A DNA stretch of 64,000 nt, from positions 124,001-188,000 of the forward strand of contig NZ_AWGE01000008.1 of NCBI RefSeq assembly GCF_000495815.1, given 5' to 3'. The DNA is from Asticcacaulis sp. AC466. GTDB taxonomy: Bacteria > Pseudomonadota > Alphaproteobacteria > Caulobacterales > Caulobacteraceae. A model generated the notes under the pieces. It was not told the DNA's origin and did no database searches. It worked only from the letters and a program-made list of their open reading frames with translations. The translations under genes and the position numbers were made by a program. Position 1 is the first letter of the stretch. Every line of letters begins with the position of its first letter. Of this stretch, positions 8,514 through 18,226 are shown piece after piece.

Positions 8514-9470
8514 ATGTTTCGTTTTGTTTTCACGGTCCTGACATCGCTTGCCCTAGCGGCCGGTTCAGTGCAGGCCGCCGTACCTGTGCTCGACGTCGAT
8601 TTTCCCGATCCGCTCGTTCTGCCCGTCGATGGCGGACTGGTCGCCTACGCCACCAATGGCAAGTCGGGCGGTAAGCGCCTGAATATCCAGTTTTCGCGGT
8701 CAAGCGACGGCGTTCACTGGAGCGCGCCGGTCGACGCCATGCCGGAACTGCCGCGTTGGGCGCGATCCAGCGCCCCGGATGTATGGGCGCCGGAAGTCAT
8801 GAAAATCGGGGACACCTATGTCATGTATTTCAGCGCCCGCCATAAGACGCGCATGCGACCGGATGGCCTGACCCTGTGCGTCGGTGCCGCCGTCTCTAAG
8901 GTGCCAGAGGGGCCGTTCGTCCCCGAGACGAAGCCGCTGACCTGTGGCGGTGAATTGGGCGCCATCGACGCCAGTCCGTTCCGTGATGGCGATGACCTGT
9001 GGCTCTATGTCAAGACCGACGGCAATTGTTGCGGGGTGCCGATCAGCATCATCGCTCAGCGCCTTACCGCCGACGGACAGCACCTGGCCGGCGCGCCCGC
9101 GTTGGTCGAGGGCGTAACCAACGACAAGCCCTGGGAAGGCGGCGTGGTCGAAGGCGAACAGATGATCAAGCACGACGGCCGTTACTACATGGTCTATGCG
9201 GCCAATGATTACGGCAGCGACGCGTATGCAACCGGTTATGCGGTGTGCCAGGGGCCTGTCGGGCGATGTCGCGACGCCGACGAAAATCCCATCCTGAAAA
9301 GCGCGCCGGGACTGGTCGGGCCTGGGCACCAAAGCGTTTTCGATTTTCGGGGGCGGACCTGGATCGCCTATCATGCCTGGCGCTATGATGGCGACCCGCG
9401 CAAACGTTACCGCGCCCTATATATTTCGCCGCTCGACTGGGTGGACGGCAAGCCGGTGATCGCCCCTTGA
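8514..9470 (+). CDS. Secreted glycoside hydrolase family 43 protein
   Basis: The selected ATG (318 residues) has GAGGT five bases upstream and starts a signal peptide (FVFTVLTSLALAAGSVQA); a GTG 30 bp upstream is less likely. The mature protein is a five-bladed GH43 propeller. The inverting-enzyme triad can be read: base D32 in DFPDP, pKa-modulating D152 in GAIDASPF, and general acid E213 in GVVEGEQMIKH. GH43 enzymes are mainly beta-xylosidases and alpha-L-arabinofuranosidases or arabinanases. No C-terminal beta-sandwich is present, so this is a compact member. It follows the GH5-like gene and may trim side chains or short oligomers released by it. Confidence 0.86.
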   Translation: MFRFVFTVLTSLALAAGSVQAAVPVLDVDFPDPLVLPVDGGLVAYATNGKSGGKRLNIQFSRSSDGVHWSAPVDAMPELPRWARSSAPDVWAPEVMKIGDTYVMYFSARHKTRMRPDGLTLCVGAAVSKVPEGPFVPETKPLTCGGELGAIDASPFRDGDDLWLYVKTDGNCCGVPISIIAQRLTADGQHLAGAPALVEGVTNDKPWEGGVVEGEQMIKHDGRYYMVYAANDYGSDAYATGYAVCQGPVGRCRDADENPILKSAPGLVGPGHQSVFDFRGRTWIAYHAWRYDGDPRKRYRALYISPLDWVDGKPVIAP

Positions 9471-9616
9471 GCCTGTTCACGGCTCCCGTTTACGCGGATG
9501 GTGAACGGCCTTCCTCGACCGTTTCTATGGTCCCTTTATGCGCAGCCGGTCATGACGCGGCGCGTTTTTATGTCCGCCTCAATAGGATCGCCAAAGAACT
9601 GAAACGGAGATGTTCC

Positions 9617-9817
9617 ATGCCTTCCAACCTGATTATCGACGAAGACGATCCTGATATCGATGCCGACGATGCCGGTGTGAATACCGAAGATGTCGGCGGG
9701 GCCAATACCGATACGATTGACCGGGCGTCGCGCGATATCGAAGATGGTGATGCCGACCAGCCGGACGGCGACAATCCCAACGATCTGGGCGAGGACGAGA
9801 CCCTGACCGATCTGTAG
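9617..9817 (+). CDS. Small, extremely acidic hypothetical protein
   Basis: A 66-residue protein preceded by CGGAGA six bases before the ATG. It contains 19 Asp and 5 Glu but only 2 Arg and no Lys, and has neither a signal peptide nor a membrane segment. The acidic residues cluster in short runs (IDEDDPDIDADD, DIEDGDADQPDGD), suggesting an intrinsically disordered polyanion or a divalent-metal binder. I do not recognise a family. The frame remains open upstream to a start at 9467, but that extension is basic and unlike the acidic part, so the later start with its ribosome-binding site is preferred. Confidence 0.6.
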   Translation: MPSNLIIDEDDPDIDADDAGVNTEDVGGANTDTIDRASRDIEDGDADQPDGDNPNDLGEDETLTDL

Positions 9818-9907
9818 GGTGCGCTGAAATAGTATCTTTCGCATCTATCCTGACGGAGCGTTTTGGCGCATGATGTCGTCATAAACAAAAAAGCCGCAGG
9901 AAACGAA

Positions 9908-11074
9908 ATGCCCCAGATACCCCCTTCAGACTCCATCGTCATTGCCGGAATGGCGCGCACGCCCATGGGCGGTTTTCAGGGTGATTTTGCCGCCGTCACC
10001 GCGCCTGAGCTTGGCGCCGTGGCCATTCGCGCGGCCCTGGGGTCAGCAGCGCCGGATATCGTTGATGAGGTCATTATGGGCTGCGTCCTGCCGGCTGGGT
10101 TGGGGCAGGCGCCGGCGCGTCAGGCCTCGCTTGGAGCGGGCCTTCCGGTGAGCGTGCCAGCTACCACCATCAACAAGATGTGCGGCTCCGGCATGAAGGC
10201 GGTCATGATGGGGTTTGACGCCATCCGCGCCGGATCGGCCGATATCGTCATAGCTGGCGGCATGGAAAGCATGTCGAACGCACCCTATCTGCTGCCGAAG
10301 GCGCGCAGCGGCATGCGGATGGGCCATGGCGAGGTCAAGGACCACATGTTCCTCGACGGCCTGGAAGACGCCTATGAAAAAGGTCGTCTGATGGGGTCGT
10401 TCGCCGAAGAGGCCGCCACCCACTACCAATTCACTCGCCGGATGCAGGATGATTACGCCCTGGCGTCCCTTGATCGCGCACTGAAAGCGGACTTCAGCGC
10501 CGAGATCGCGCCCGTCGAAACCAAGGCGGGCACGATCAGCCGCGACGAACAGCCCGGTAAGGCCAGGCCGGAAAAGATACCTACCCTTAAACCCGCCTTC
10601 GCCAAGGACGGCACGGTGACGGCCGCCAATGCCAGCTCGATTTCTGATGGCGCGGCGGCGCTATTACTGGTGCGTGAGTCCAATGCCGAAGTGAAGGGCT
10701 TGACGCCGATGGCCCGCATAATAGCCCATGCCAGTCACGCCGAGGAACCGAAATGGTTCAGCCGGGCCCCGGTCGGTGCGATCCAGGCCGTGTTGGCCAA
10801 GACGGGTTGGTCGATCGATGAGGTCGATCTGTTCGAGATCAACGAAGCCTTCGCCGTGGTGGCCTTGATTGCCATGCACGATTTGGGGATACCCCACGAC
10901 AAACTCAACATCCATGGCGGCGCCTGCGCGCTTGGCCATCCCATCGGGGCCAGCGGGGCACGCATACTCGTCACCCTCGTCAATGCCCTGATACAGACGG
11001 GCGGGCGACGTGGCATTGCCGCCGTTTGTATTGGCGGTGGCGAAGCGACCGCCGTGGCTGTGGAGCGGGTTTAA
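9908..11074 (+). CDS. Acetyl-CoA acetyltransferase (thiolase)
   Basis: A 388-residue thiolase with the catalytic set in place: acylated Cys92 in NKMCGSGMKA, His344 in GHPIGASG and Cys374 in VCIGGGEA. The NEAFA motif is also present. It condenses two acetyl-CoA to acetoacetyl-CoA or runs the reverse thiolysis, for polyhydroxybutyrate synthesis or degradation of short acyl chains. The ATG with AGGA upstream is favoured over a TTG 45 bp earlier. No phaB, phaC or beta-oxidation partner lies alongside. It converges on hutD, whose stop codon overlaps the end of this gene by a few bases. Confidence 0.92.
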   Translation: MPQIPPSDSIVIAGMARTPMGGFQGDFAAVTAPELGAVAIRAALGSAAPDIVDEVIMGCVLPAGLGQAPARQASLGAGLPVSVPATTINKMCGSGMKAVMMGFDAIRAGSADIVIAGGMESMSNAPYLLPKARSGMRMGHGEVKDHMFLDGLEDAYEKGRLMGSFAEEAATHYQFTRRMQDDYALASLDRALKADFSAEIAPVETKAGTISRDEQPGKARPEKIPTLKPAFAKDGTVTAANASSISDGAAALLLVRESNAEVKGLTPMARIIAHASHAEEPKWFSRAPVGAIQAVLAKTGWSIDEVDLFEINEAFAVVALIAMHDLGIPHDKLNIHGGACALGHPIGASGARILVTLVNALIQTGGRRGIAAVCIGGGEATAVAVERV

Positions 11075-11604
11075 ATCGCCGACAGCGCAATGCGCCACAG
11101 GGCGTTATTGGCGGTGAAATCGTAGGCGCCGTCGCAGAGCAGGGCATCGAACGGGGCCAGCGCGAAGACGTGACCGTTCATGTGAACCGCCGTGACCATG
11201 GTGCAGATCAGAAGTGTCGCGCCCTCTGTCCGGCCCGCCAGAGTCCGGTCAACACGCGCCCGAAAGGCGCCGCGCCGGGTCATGACGTTCAGATCGGTCA
11301 CCGGCAATAGCGGCGTACCATAGATGGGCGTGCCGCCGTCGAAAGCCAGGCTGTCCCCGGCGTTCAGCAGATGACGGCCATCGGGCAGGTCGAGTTGCAA
11401 TTGCCCCGCCAGGATGGTCAAGTGGCGGTCGATGCCGTCGAAGCGTGAAAACGGACCGGCCTGGGTGACGTCGGCCATGCTGACGCGCCACAGGAAGTCA
11501 TCCATGCCCGCGCCGTCGGGGAAAACGGCGATCTCGCGCGTCACGCCGCCGCCGTTTTTCCACGGGACAGCGACGCGTCCGGCGGCGGCCAGATGGCGGA
11601 TCAC
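11071..11604 (-). CDS. hutD: HutD family protein
   Basis: This 177-residue cupin-fold protein begins with [24 protein letters not shown]-type sequence, the hallmark of HutD. It is a conserved accessory of histidine-utilisation operons, thought to buffer the pathway, possibly by binding formylglutamate or another intermediate; its exact job is not settled. The start is inferred to be a GTG that overlaps the hutU stop codon (GTGA), which indicates translational coupling. It is the last gene of the minus-strand hut operon and ends against the convergent thiolase. Confidence 0.87.
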   Translation of the reverse strand: MIRHLAAAGRVAVPWKNGGGVTREIAVFPDGAGMDDFLWRVSMADVTQAGPFSRFDGIDRHLTILAGQLQLDLPDGRHLLNAGDSLAFDGGTPIYGTPLLPVTDLNVMTRRGAFRARVDRTLAGRTEGATLLICTMVTAVHMNGHVFALAPFDALLCDGAYDFTANNALWRIALSAI

Positions 11605-13256
11605 AGTATGCCCGGCAGATCGAGGCCTTTTTCGCGGGCACAGTCGATGGCGATGTCGTAACCGGCGTCGGCATGGCGCATGACGCCGCTGGCCGGATCG
11701 TTCCACAGGACGCGGGCCAACCGTTTGGCGGCGTCGTCCGTGCCGTCGGCCACGATGACCATGCCGGCGTGCTGAGAATAGCCCATGCCGACCCCGCCGC
11801 CGTGATGCAGGCTGACCCATGTCGCGCCCGAGGCGGTATTGAGCAGGGCATTGAGCAGGGGCCAGTCGGATACGGCGTCCGAACCATCGCGCATGGCCTC
11901 GGTTTCGCGGTTGGGCGAGGCAACGGAGCCGGAATCGAGATGGTCGCGTCCGATCACGACGGGCGCCTTTAGTTCGCCGTTTCGCACCATTTCGTTGAAG
12001 GCGAGGCCCAGCCGGTGGCGATCGCCCAGCCCGACCCAGCAGATGCGCGCGGGCAGCCCCTGGAACTTGATACGTTCGCGGGCCATGTCGAGCCAGTTGT
12101 GCAGGTGCGGATTGTCGGGGATCAGTTCCTTGACCTTGGCGTCGGTCCGGTAGATGTCTTCGGGATCGCCGGATAAGGCCACCCAGCGGAACGGGCCTAT
12201 GCCGCGGCAAAACAGCGGCCGGATATAGGCGGGAACGAAACCGGGGAAATCGAAGGCGTTTTTGACCCCTTCATCGAACGCGACCTGGCGGATATTGTTG
12301 CCGTAATCGACGGTCGGCACGCCGGCTTTTTGGAAATCAAGCATGGCGCGGACATGTTGCGCCATGGAGGCCTTGGCGGCCCCGGCGACGGCCTGCGGAT
12401 CGCGTTCGCGCCGGTCTAGCCAGTCCTCGACCGTCCAGCCAGAGGGCAGATATCCATTGACCGGATCGTGGGCGGAGGTTTGATCGGTGAGCAGGTCCGG
12501 GCGCACACCCCGACGGAACAGCTCGGGCAGGATATCGGCGGCATTGCCGAGCAGGCCGACCGATATCGGCTTTGTGGCGTTGCCTATCATGGCCAAGGCA
12601 TCGTCGATATCCCTGGCCTGGTAATCGAGATAGCCGGTGCGCAGGCGCATCTCGATGCGCGACGCCTGGCATTCGATGGCCAGACAGGACGCACCCGCCA
12701 TGACGGCGGCCAGGGGTTGCGCCCCGCCCATGCCGCCCAGGCCGGCGGTAAGCAGCCACCTGCCGCTCAGGTCGCCGTTATAATGCTGGCGGCCCATCTC
12801 GACAAAGGTTTCGTACGTGCCCTGAACAATGCCTTGGGTGCCGATATAGATCCACGATCCGGCCGTCATCTGGCCATACATCATCAGCCCCTTGCGGTCG
12901 AGTTCGTGGAAATGCTCCCAATTGGCCCAGTGCGGCACCAGGTTGGAATTGGCGAGCAGAACGCGCGGCGCGTTTTCGTGGGTCTCGAACACGCCCACCG
13001 GCTTGCCCGACTGGATCAGCAGGGTCTGGTTGTTTTCGAGGCGTTTCAGGGTCTCGACAATGCGGTCAAAGCTTTCCCAGTCGCGCGCCGCCCGGCCTAT
13101 GCCACCATAGACGACCAGTTCTTCCGGTCGTTCGGCCACGTCGGGATGCAGGTTGTTCATCAACATGCGCAAGGGGGCCTCGGTCAACCAGGATTTGGCG
13201 GACAGCTGTGTTCCGGTGGCCGGGGTGATCATGCGTGAATTATCGAGACGGGTCAT
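11601..13256 (-). CDS. hutU: Urocanate hydratase
   Basis: A 551-residue protein matching urocanase along its full length, including the NAD+-binding region ([20 protein letters not shown]) and the conserved [15 protein letters not shown] and [18 protein letters not shown] blocks near the N-terminus. It hydrates urocanate to imidazolone propionate, the second step of histidine breakdown, in the cytoplasm. It lies 42 bp after hutH and overlaps hutD by four bases. The length is normal and no key residue appears missing. Confidence 0.97.
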   Translation of the reverse strand: MTRLDNSRMITPATGTQLSAKSWLTEAPLRMLMNNLHPDVAERPEELVVYGGIGRAARDWESFDRIVETLKRLENNQTLLIQSGKPVGVFETHENAPRVLLANSNLVPHWANWEHFHELDRKGLMMYGQMTAGSWIYIGTQGIVQGTYETFVEMGRQHYNGDLSGRWLLTAGLGGMGGAQPLAAVMAGASCLAIECQASRIEMRLRTGYLDYQARDIDDALAMIGNATKPISVGLLGNAADILPELFRRGVRPDLLTDQTSAHDPVNGYLPSGWTVEDWLDRRERDPQAVAGAAKASMAQHVRAMLDFQKAGVPTVDYGNNIRQVAFDEGVKNAFDFPGFVPAYIRPLFCRGIGPFRWVALSGDPEDIYRTDAKVKELIPDNPHLHNWLDMARERIKFQGLPARICWVGLGDRHRLGLAFNEMVRNGELKAPVVIGRDHLDSGSVASPNRETEAMRDGSDAVSDWPLLNALLNTASGATWVSLHHGGGVGMGYSQHAGMVIVADGTDDAAKRLARVLWNDPASGVMRHADAGYDIAIDCAREKGLDLPGIL

Positions 13257-13298
13257 CTTCTTGTCCTTGCAATGGTCAGTATGGCCGAAAAATGGGGC

Positions 13299-14825
13299 TT
13301 ACTTCGGTTCTACAGTCGGCAGCGGGATATTCGCGGCGGTGGTTACGGCCCGCGAGCGGACCAGATCGATGGCCAAGGCCATGTCGGGGTGGAAGTGGCG
13401 GTCGTGGTCGAGCGCGGGCACGGCGGCGCGGGTCAGGGCGCGGACCCGTTCCAGGGCATCGGATGAGGTCAGCGGCGCGTGGAAATCACAGCCCTGCGCC
13501 GCCGCCAGCAATTCGATGGCGATGACGGCAAAGGCGTTTTCCGCCATGTCCATCAACCGGCGCGCGCCATGGGCCGCCATGGAGACATGGTCTTCCTGAT
13601 TGGCCGAGGTCGGGATGGAATCGACGCTGGCCGGATAGGCGCGCTGCTTGTTTTCGGAGACCAGGGCGGCGGCGGTGACCTGGGGGATCATGAAGCCGGA
13701 ATTGAGGCCCGGCTTTGGCGTCAGGAAGGCGGGCAGGCCGGACAGCGCAGGATCGACCAGCATCGCGATCCGCCGTTCGGCGATGGAGCCGATCTCGCAG
13801 AGGGTCAGGGCGATCATGTCGGCGGCGAAGGCCACGGGCTCGGCGTGGAAATTGCCGCCGGACAGGGCTTCGTCGGGATCGGTGAAGATGAGCGGATTAT
13901 CGGAGACGCCATTGGCCTCGGTTTCAAGGGTCGTGGCGGCCTGGCGCAGCACATCAAGTGCCGCCCCCATGACCTGTGGTTGGCAGCGCAGGCAGTAGGG
14001 GTCCTGAACCCGTTCGTCGCCCTTGAGGTGAGAGGCCCGGATGGCTGACCCATCCATCAGGGTGCGCAAGGCGTGGGCGGTGTCGATCTGGCCCTGATGG
14101 CGGCGCAGCGCATGAATGCGGGGATCGAACGGGGCATCGGACCCCTTGGCCGCCTCGGTCGATAAGGCACCGGTAATGAGCGCTGTTTGCAGCAGGGATT
14201 CGGCTTCGAACAGTCCCGCCAGCGCGTTGGCGGTCGAAAACTGCGTGCCGTTGAGCAGGGCCAGGCCCTCCTTCGGTCCCGGCGTCAGGGGCGATAGGCC
14301 CGCTTCGGTCAAGGCTTGCAGGGCGGGTTTGCGCACGCCGCCTGAGTCTATTTCACCGACGCCGATCATGCACGCGGCCATGTGGGCGAGTGGCGCCAGA
14401 TCGCCCGACGCGCCGACACTGCCCTGGCAGGGAATGACCGGCATCAGGTCATGCGCCAGCATGGCCTGCATCAGGGTCAGGGTCTCGACGCGAATGCCCG
14501 ATGCCCCCTGGGCCAGGGAGGTCAGTTTGAGCGCCAGCATCAGGCGGACGACCGGCCGGGGCGAGGGCGCGCCGACACCGGCGGCATGGGACAGGATGAT
14601 ATTGCGCTGAAGCGTGATCAGGTCCGCATCATCGATGCGAGTCGAGGCCAGTTTGCCGAAGCCGGTATTGATGCCGTAGACGGGTTCGCCCCTGGCCAGG
14701 ATGCGCGTGATGGCCGCGGCGCTTTCGGCGACCTGCGCCAGACAGGCAGAGTCGAGACGGAAGTCTTCGCCGCGATAGATGCGCCGCCAGTCGGAGAGTG
14801 GCACCTGGCCGGGAATGAGGATCAT
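13299..14825 (-). CDS. hutH: Histidine ammonia-lyase
   Basis: A 508-residue member of the aromatic amino acid lyase family. The Ala-Ser-Gly triplet that cyclises into the MIO electrophile is at residues 139-141 ([14 protein letters not shown]), close to positions 142-144 of the Pseudomonas enzyme. It removes ammonia from histidine to give urocanate. Its ATG overlaps the hutI stop codon (ATGA), so the two are translationally coupled. HutC-type operators in front of hutI should control the whole operon. Confidence 0.97.
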   Translation of the reverse strand: MILIPGQVPLSDWRRIYRGEDFRLDSACLAQVAESAAAITRILARGEPVYGINTGFGKLASTRIDDADLITLQRNIILSHAAGVGAPSPRPVVRLMLALKLTSLAQGASGIRVETLTLMQAMLAHDLMPVIPCQGSVGASGDLAPLAHMAACMIGVGEIDSGGVRKPALQALTEAGLSPLTPGPKEGLALLNGTQFSTANALAGLFEAESLLQTALITGALSTEAAKGSDAPFDPRIHALRRHQGQIDTAHALRTLMDGSAIRASHLKGDERVQDPYCLRCQPQVMGAALDVLRQAATTLETEANGVSDNPLIFTDPDEALSGGNFHAEPVAFAADMIALTLCEIGSIAERRIAMLVDPALSGLPAFLTPKPGLNSGFMIPQVTAAALVSENKQRAYPASVDSIPTSANQEDHVSMAAHGARRLMDMAENAFAVIAIELLAAAQGCDFHAPLTSSDALERVRALTRAAVPALDHDRHFHPDMALAIDLVRSRAVTTAANIPLPTVEPK

Positions 14826-16000
14826 GCGGTTTTACCTTGGAAGACGCGGGCATGGAGGGGCGAGGTGCCCATGAAATAAACGAGGTCGGCGGCTTGGTCG
14901 CAGTCCCAGACAGCGAAGTCGCAGCTCTTGCCCAGCTTCAGCGCGCCGATGTCGTCGCGGCCGAGCGCGCGGGCGGCATTGGCTGTGACGCCGGCCAGGC
15001 ATTCATCCACTGTCAGGCGGAACAGGGTGGCGGCCATGTTCATCGCCAGCAGAATCGAGGTCAGCGGCGAGGTGCCGGGGTTGCAATCGGTGGCGATGGC
15101 CATGGGCACGCCGGCGGCGCGCAAGGCTTCGATCGGCGGCTTGACCGTTTCGCACATGACGTAAAAGGCGCCAGGCAGAAGCGTCGCGACGGTCCCGGCG
15201 GCCCGCATAGCTTCGATCCCGTCGGCGTCGAGATGTTCGAGATGATCGGCCGACAAGGCGCCATACCGTGCCGCCAGCGCCGCGCCATGCAGGTTGGACA
15301 ATTGTTCAGCGTGGATCTTGACCGCCAGCCCGTGTGCCCGGGCGGCGGCGAAGACCCGTTCGGTCTGGGCGGGGGAAAAGCCGATGCCTTCGCAAAAGAC
15401 ATCGACAGCCGAGGCCAAACCGACGGCGGCGGGAATCATCCGGGTGCAGACCTCGTCGATATAGGCGTCGGGATGGTCTTTGAACTCCGGCGGCAGGGCG
15501 TGCGCGCCGAGCAGGGTGGTCACGATGCGAACCGGGCGATGCTGTGCCAGGGCGCGGGCGGCGCGCAGCATTTTCAGCTCGTCTTCCAGGGTCAGGCCGT
15601 AGCCGGATTTGATCTCCACCGTCGTCACACCGGACGCCAGCAGAGCGTCCAGACGGGGCAGGGCGGCGGTAATTAGCGCCGCTTCGTTGGCGGCGCGTGT
15701 TGCGGTAACGGTGGACAATATGCCGCCGCCGGCTCGCGCGATGTCCTCGTAGGACACGCCGTCGAGACGCAGTTTGAATTCGTTGGCGCGGTTGCCGGCG
15801 AAGACAAGGTGGGTGTGGCAATCGATCAGGCCCGGCGTGACCAGTCTGCCGCCCAGGTCTATGACCTCACCCTCGAAATCCGCCGGTGGGCCCGCATGGA
15901 TGATGCGGCCGTCGCGGACGGCGATCATGCCGTCGTCGATGATCGGCTGGCCGGCGGCGGTCAGCAGGCGGGCGCGAGTCCAAACCGTATCGCAACGCAT
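14822..16000 (-). CDS. hutI: Imidazolonepropionase
   Basis: An amidohydrolase of 392 residues. Metal ligands appear in [12 protein letters not shown], and KIHAEQLSN and [11 protein letters not shown] carry further active-site residues. It opens the imidazolone ring to give N-formimino-glutamate. The frame is open for another 75 codons upstream, but that part crosses the operator region and is not HutI-like. The ATG chosen gives MRCDTVW and has AGGGA upstream. It is the first gene of the minus-strand hut operon (hutI-hutH-hutU-hutD). Confidence 0.96.
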   Translation of the reverse strand: MRCDTVWTRARLLTAAGQPIIDDGMIAVRDGRIIHAGPPADFEGEVIDLGGRLVTPGLIDCHTHLVFAGNRANEFKLRLDGVSYEDIARAGGGILSTVTATRAANEAALITAALPRLDALLASGVTTVEIKSGYGLTLEDELKMLRAARALAQHRPVRIVTTLLGAHALPPEFKDHPDAYIDEVCTRMIPAAVGLASAVDVFCEGIGFSPAQTERVFAAARAHGLAVKIHAEQLSNLHGAALAARYGALSADHLEHLDADGIEAMRAAGTVATLLPGAFYVMCETVKPPIEALRAAGVPMAIATDCNPGTSPLTSILLAMNMAATLFRLTVDECLAGVTANAARALGRDDIGALKLGKSCDFAVWDCDQAADLVYFMGTSPLHARVFQGKTA

Positions 16001-16024
16001 GAGGGCTTCCCTGAGACAACGAAT

Positions 16025-16057
16025 ATGTCTATACATAACGGCATAATGTATAGACAT
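16025..16057. promoter_or_regulatory. Double HutC-type operator between the divergent hut operons
   Basis: Two 12-bp sites, ATGTCTATACAT (16025-16036) and ATGTATAGACAT (16046-16057), are exact reverse complements of each other. Their centres are 21 bp apart, about two helical turns, so two HutC dimers could bind the same DNA face. Each has a TGTNTANACA core like HutC operators in other bacteria. They sit 25 bp before the hutI start and 17 bp before the hutF start. Confidence 0.82.
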
Positions 16058-16073
16058 ATCGAACGCAAGGCCC

Positions 16074-17366
16074 ATGTCATCACTATGGTTTGAAAAAGCG
16101 TTGCTGAAAAATGGCTGGCAGTCCGGCGTCCGCCTGACCATTGCCGACGGTCGGATTGCCGCCATTGCCACCGATACCGAGCCGCAGGGTGAGCAGCACG
16201 CGGTCGGCGTTCCGGGCATGCCCAATGTGCACAGCCACGCCTTTCAGCGTGTTATCGCTGGTCTCACCGAACGCCGGGGCACAGAACCGGACAGTTTCTG
16301 GTCGTGGCGCGACCAGATGTACCGGTTTCAGGCGCGCATCGACCCGGACGCGTTTCAGATCATCGCCAGTATGGCCTATATGGAAATGCTGGAGGCGGGC
16401 TTTACGCGCGTCGGTGAATTTCATTATCTGCATCATCCCCAAACCGGCCCACAAACCGGCCGGTTCGACGATCCGGCCGAGATGGCTGCGCGGGTCGTCA
16501 TGGCGGCGGAGACGACCGGCATCGGCCTGACTCTACTGCCGGTGTTTTACGCCCATGCCGGATTTGGCGGTCAGGCGCCCACGGCGGGACAGGCGCGTTT
16601 CATTCACGACCTGGACGGTTTTCAGCGCCTGCTGGAGGCCAGCCGCCGCCATGTCGCGCGGCTGGATGACGCTTGTGTCGGCATCGCACCGCACAGCCTG
16701 CGCGCGGTGACGCCCAGCGAGTTGGAGGCCCTGATCCCGATGGCCGAAGGCGGACCGATCCACATCCATATCGCCGAGCAGGTGCGTGAGGTCGAGGATT
16801 GCATCGCCCATACCGGCCAGCGCCCCGTCGAGTGGCTGCTCGATCATGCGCCGGTCGATGGACAATGGTGCCTGGTGCACGCCACCCATATGACGACTGA
16901 GGAAACGAAGCGCCTGGCCAAGTCCGGCGCGATAGCGGGCCTCTGTCCCGTTACCGAGGCCAATCTGGGGGACGGCCTGTTTCCGGCGCGCGAATATCTG
17001 GCGCACGGCGGGCGTTTCGGTATCGGTTCGGATTCCAATGTGCTGATCGGTGTTGCCGAAGAGTTGCGGCTGCTGGAATATGGCCAGCGGCTGTTCCACC
17101 GTGAACGCAACGTGCTGGATAACCTCTATGTCCGCGCGCTCGATGGCGGGCAGGCCCTGGGGGCACCAGCAGGGTTGGATGTCGGCCAGCCGGCGGATAT
17201 CGTCAGCCTCGATTGCACGCTTGACGCCTTTATCTTCGCCTCGGCGCGTTCGCCTATCGACTGCGTCTGGCGGTTCGGTCGCAAGCAGGTTTCGGGCGGT
17301 CGCCACGTGGCGCGTGACGCCATTCTTGCCGACTATCGTCAACTCATGCAAAAGCTGTCGGCATGA
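16074..17366 (+). CDS. hutF: Formimidoylglutamate deiminase
   Basis: A 430-residue amidohydrolase with metal-binding HSHAFQR near residue 58, followed by the HutF-typical [16 protein letters not shown] block, then HIHIAEQ and a late GSDSN segment. HutF deiminates N-formimino-glutamate to N-formyl-glutamate and ammonia, the five-step route that avoids HutG-type formiminoglutamase and needs a separate N-formylglutamate deformylase. That deformylase gene is not in this cluster. hutF is divergent from hutI, shares its operator region, and overlaps hutC by four bases (ATGA). Confidence 0.95.
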   Translation: MSSLWFEKALLKNGWQSGVRLTIADGRIAAIATDTEPQGEQHAVGVPGMPNVHSHAFQRVIAGLTERRGTEPDSFWSWRDQMYRFQARIDPDAFQIIASMAYMEMLEAGFTRVGEFHYLHHPQTGPQTGRFDDPAEMAARVVMAAETTGIGLTLLPVFYAHAGFGGQAPTAGQARFIHDLDGFQRLLEASRRHVARLDDACVGIAPHSLRAVTPSELEALIPMAEGGPIHIHIAEQVREVEDCIAHTGQRPVEWLLDHAPVDGQWCLVHATHMTTEETKRLAKSGAIAGLCPVTEANLGDGLFPAREYLAHGGRFGIGSDSNVLIGVAEELRLLEYGQRLFHRERNVLDNLYVRALDGGQALGAPAGLDVGQPADIVSLDCTLDAFIFASARSPIDCVWRFGRKQVSGGRHVARDAILADYRQLMQKLSA

Positions 17367-18058
17367 AGCCGCTGCACCAGAAAATCCGCGACGATATCGA
17401 AGGCCAGATCCGTTCCGGCGTGCTGAAACCCGGTGATCGCATCCCGTTTGAACATGAACTGATGGCGCACTATGGCGTGTCGCGCATGACCGTCAACAAG
17501 GCGCTGACACCGCTGGACGAGGCGGGGCTGATCGAGCGCCGCAAGCGGGCGGGCAGCTTCGTGCGCCTGCCGCGTCTCGACTCCACCGTGCTCGATATCC
17601 CGGACATCCAGCACGAAATCACGGCGCGGGGCGAAGCCTATCATTTTGAGCTCCTGTCCTACACGATCCGCACGGCCAGCACGGACGAAGAGACGGAACT
17701 GGCTGGCGGCGGCCAGGTCATCAGCCTGACTGGCCTGCATTTCGCGTCGGCCAAGCCCTTGGCGTTCGAACGCCGCCTGATCAATCTGGGCGCTGTGCCC
17801 GATGCCGAAACCATCGATTTCACGCGCCAGTCACCGGGCCACTGGCTGCTGGGCGCCGTGCCGTGGACCCATGTCGAAAACCAGATTAGCGCAGCGATTG
17901 CGGAGGGTCAGATCGCGCGGCATCTGCGGCTCGATGCCGGGGCGCCGTGCCTGGTGGTTGACCGCCGGACCTGGCGCGACAAGGCGCGCGTCACGACCGT
18001 GCGTCAGGTGTTCGACGGGGCGGCCTATCGCCTGATTGCGCGTTTCGATCATGGTTAG
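17363..18058 (+). CDS. hutC: Histidine utilisation repressor HutC (GntR family)
   Basis: A 231-residue GntR regulator: winged helix-turn-helix at about residues 5-70 (IPFEHELMAHYGVSRMTVNKA), then a UTRA domain with the WTHVENQISA segment common in HutC. It should bind the twin palindromes between hutI and hutF and be released by urocanate. Start and hutF stop overlap, so repressor and HutF are made from one transcript and the gene is autoregulated. It is distinct from the GntR protein near base 3000, whose operators have a different core (CTGGT arms rather than ATGT arms). Confidence 0.93.
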   Translation: MKPLHQKIRDDIEGQIRSGVLKPGDRIPFEHELMAHYGVSRMTVNKALTPLDEAGLIERRKRAGSFVRLPRLDSTVLDIPDIQHEITARGEAYHFELLSYTIRTASTDEETELAGGGQVISLTGLHFASAKPLAFERRLINLGAVPDAETIDFTRQSPGHWLLGAVPWTHVENQISAAIAEGQIARHLRLDAGAPCLVVDRRTWRDKARVTTVRQVFDGAAYRLIARFDHG

Positions 18059-18130
18059 CGGATGATCATATTGCATTAATCGCTATCGCGGATACTTTGT
18101 CCAAATCTTAGAGCATTCGTCGGCTCAGTT

Positions 18131-18156
18131 GAGCCGCCTCATGGCTCTCATTTTTT
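18131..18156 (+). terminator. Possible terminator downstream of hutC
   Basis: A short stem GAGCC / GGCTC with a 7-base loop, then TCATTTTTT. An overlapping alternative stem CGGCTCA / TGAGCCG begins at 18121. Modest stability, but the T-run and position 75 bp after hutC support termination. Confidence 0.45.
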
Positions 18157-18161
18157 GTAAC

Positions 18162-18207
18162 GCCTCATGTTTTTCCGAAAAGTGGGGTCCACTTTTCGGC
18201 ATGAGGC
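18162..18207. repeat. Palindromic intergenic element with long hairpin
   Basis: Outer arms GCCTCATG / CATGAGGC enclose inner arms CCGAAAAGTGG / CCACTTTTCGG with a 3-base GGT loop; five unpaired T lie on one side. The inner arms resemble short palindromic repeats dispersed in many alphaproteobacterial genomes (cores like CCGAAAAGTGG). Only one copy is present in this window. It could also end transcription or protect an RNA 3' end. Confidence 0.6.
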
Positions 18208-18226
18208 TCTAGTGTAGGAGTACGGT

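Noticed and set aside
12468-13238. 256-codon plus-strand ORF opposite hutU
   Set aside because: Antisense to urocanate hydratase; no ribosome-binding site or recognisable domain.
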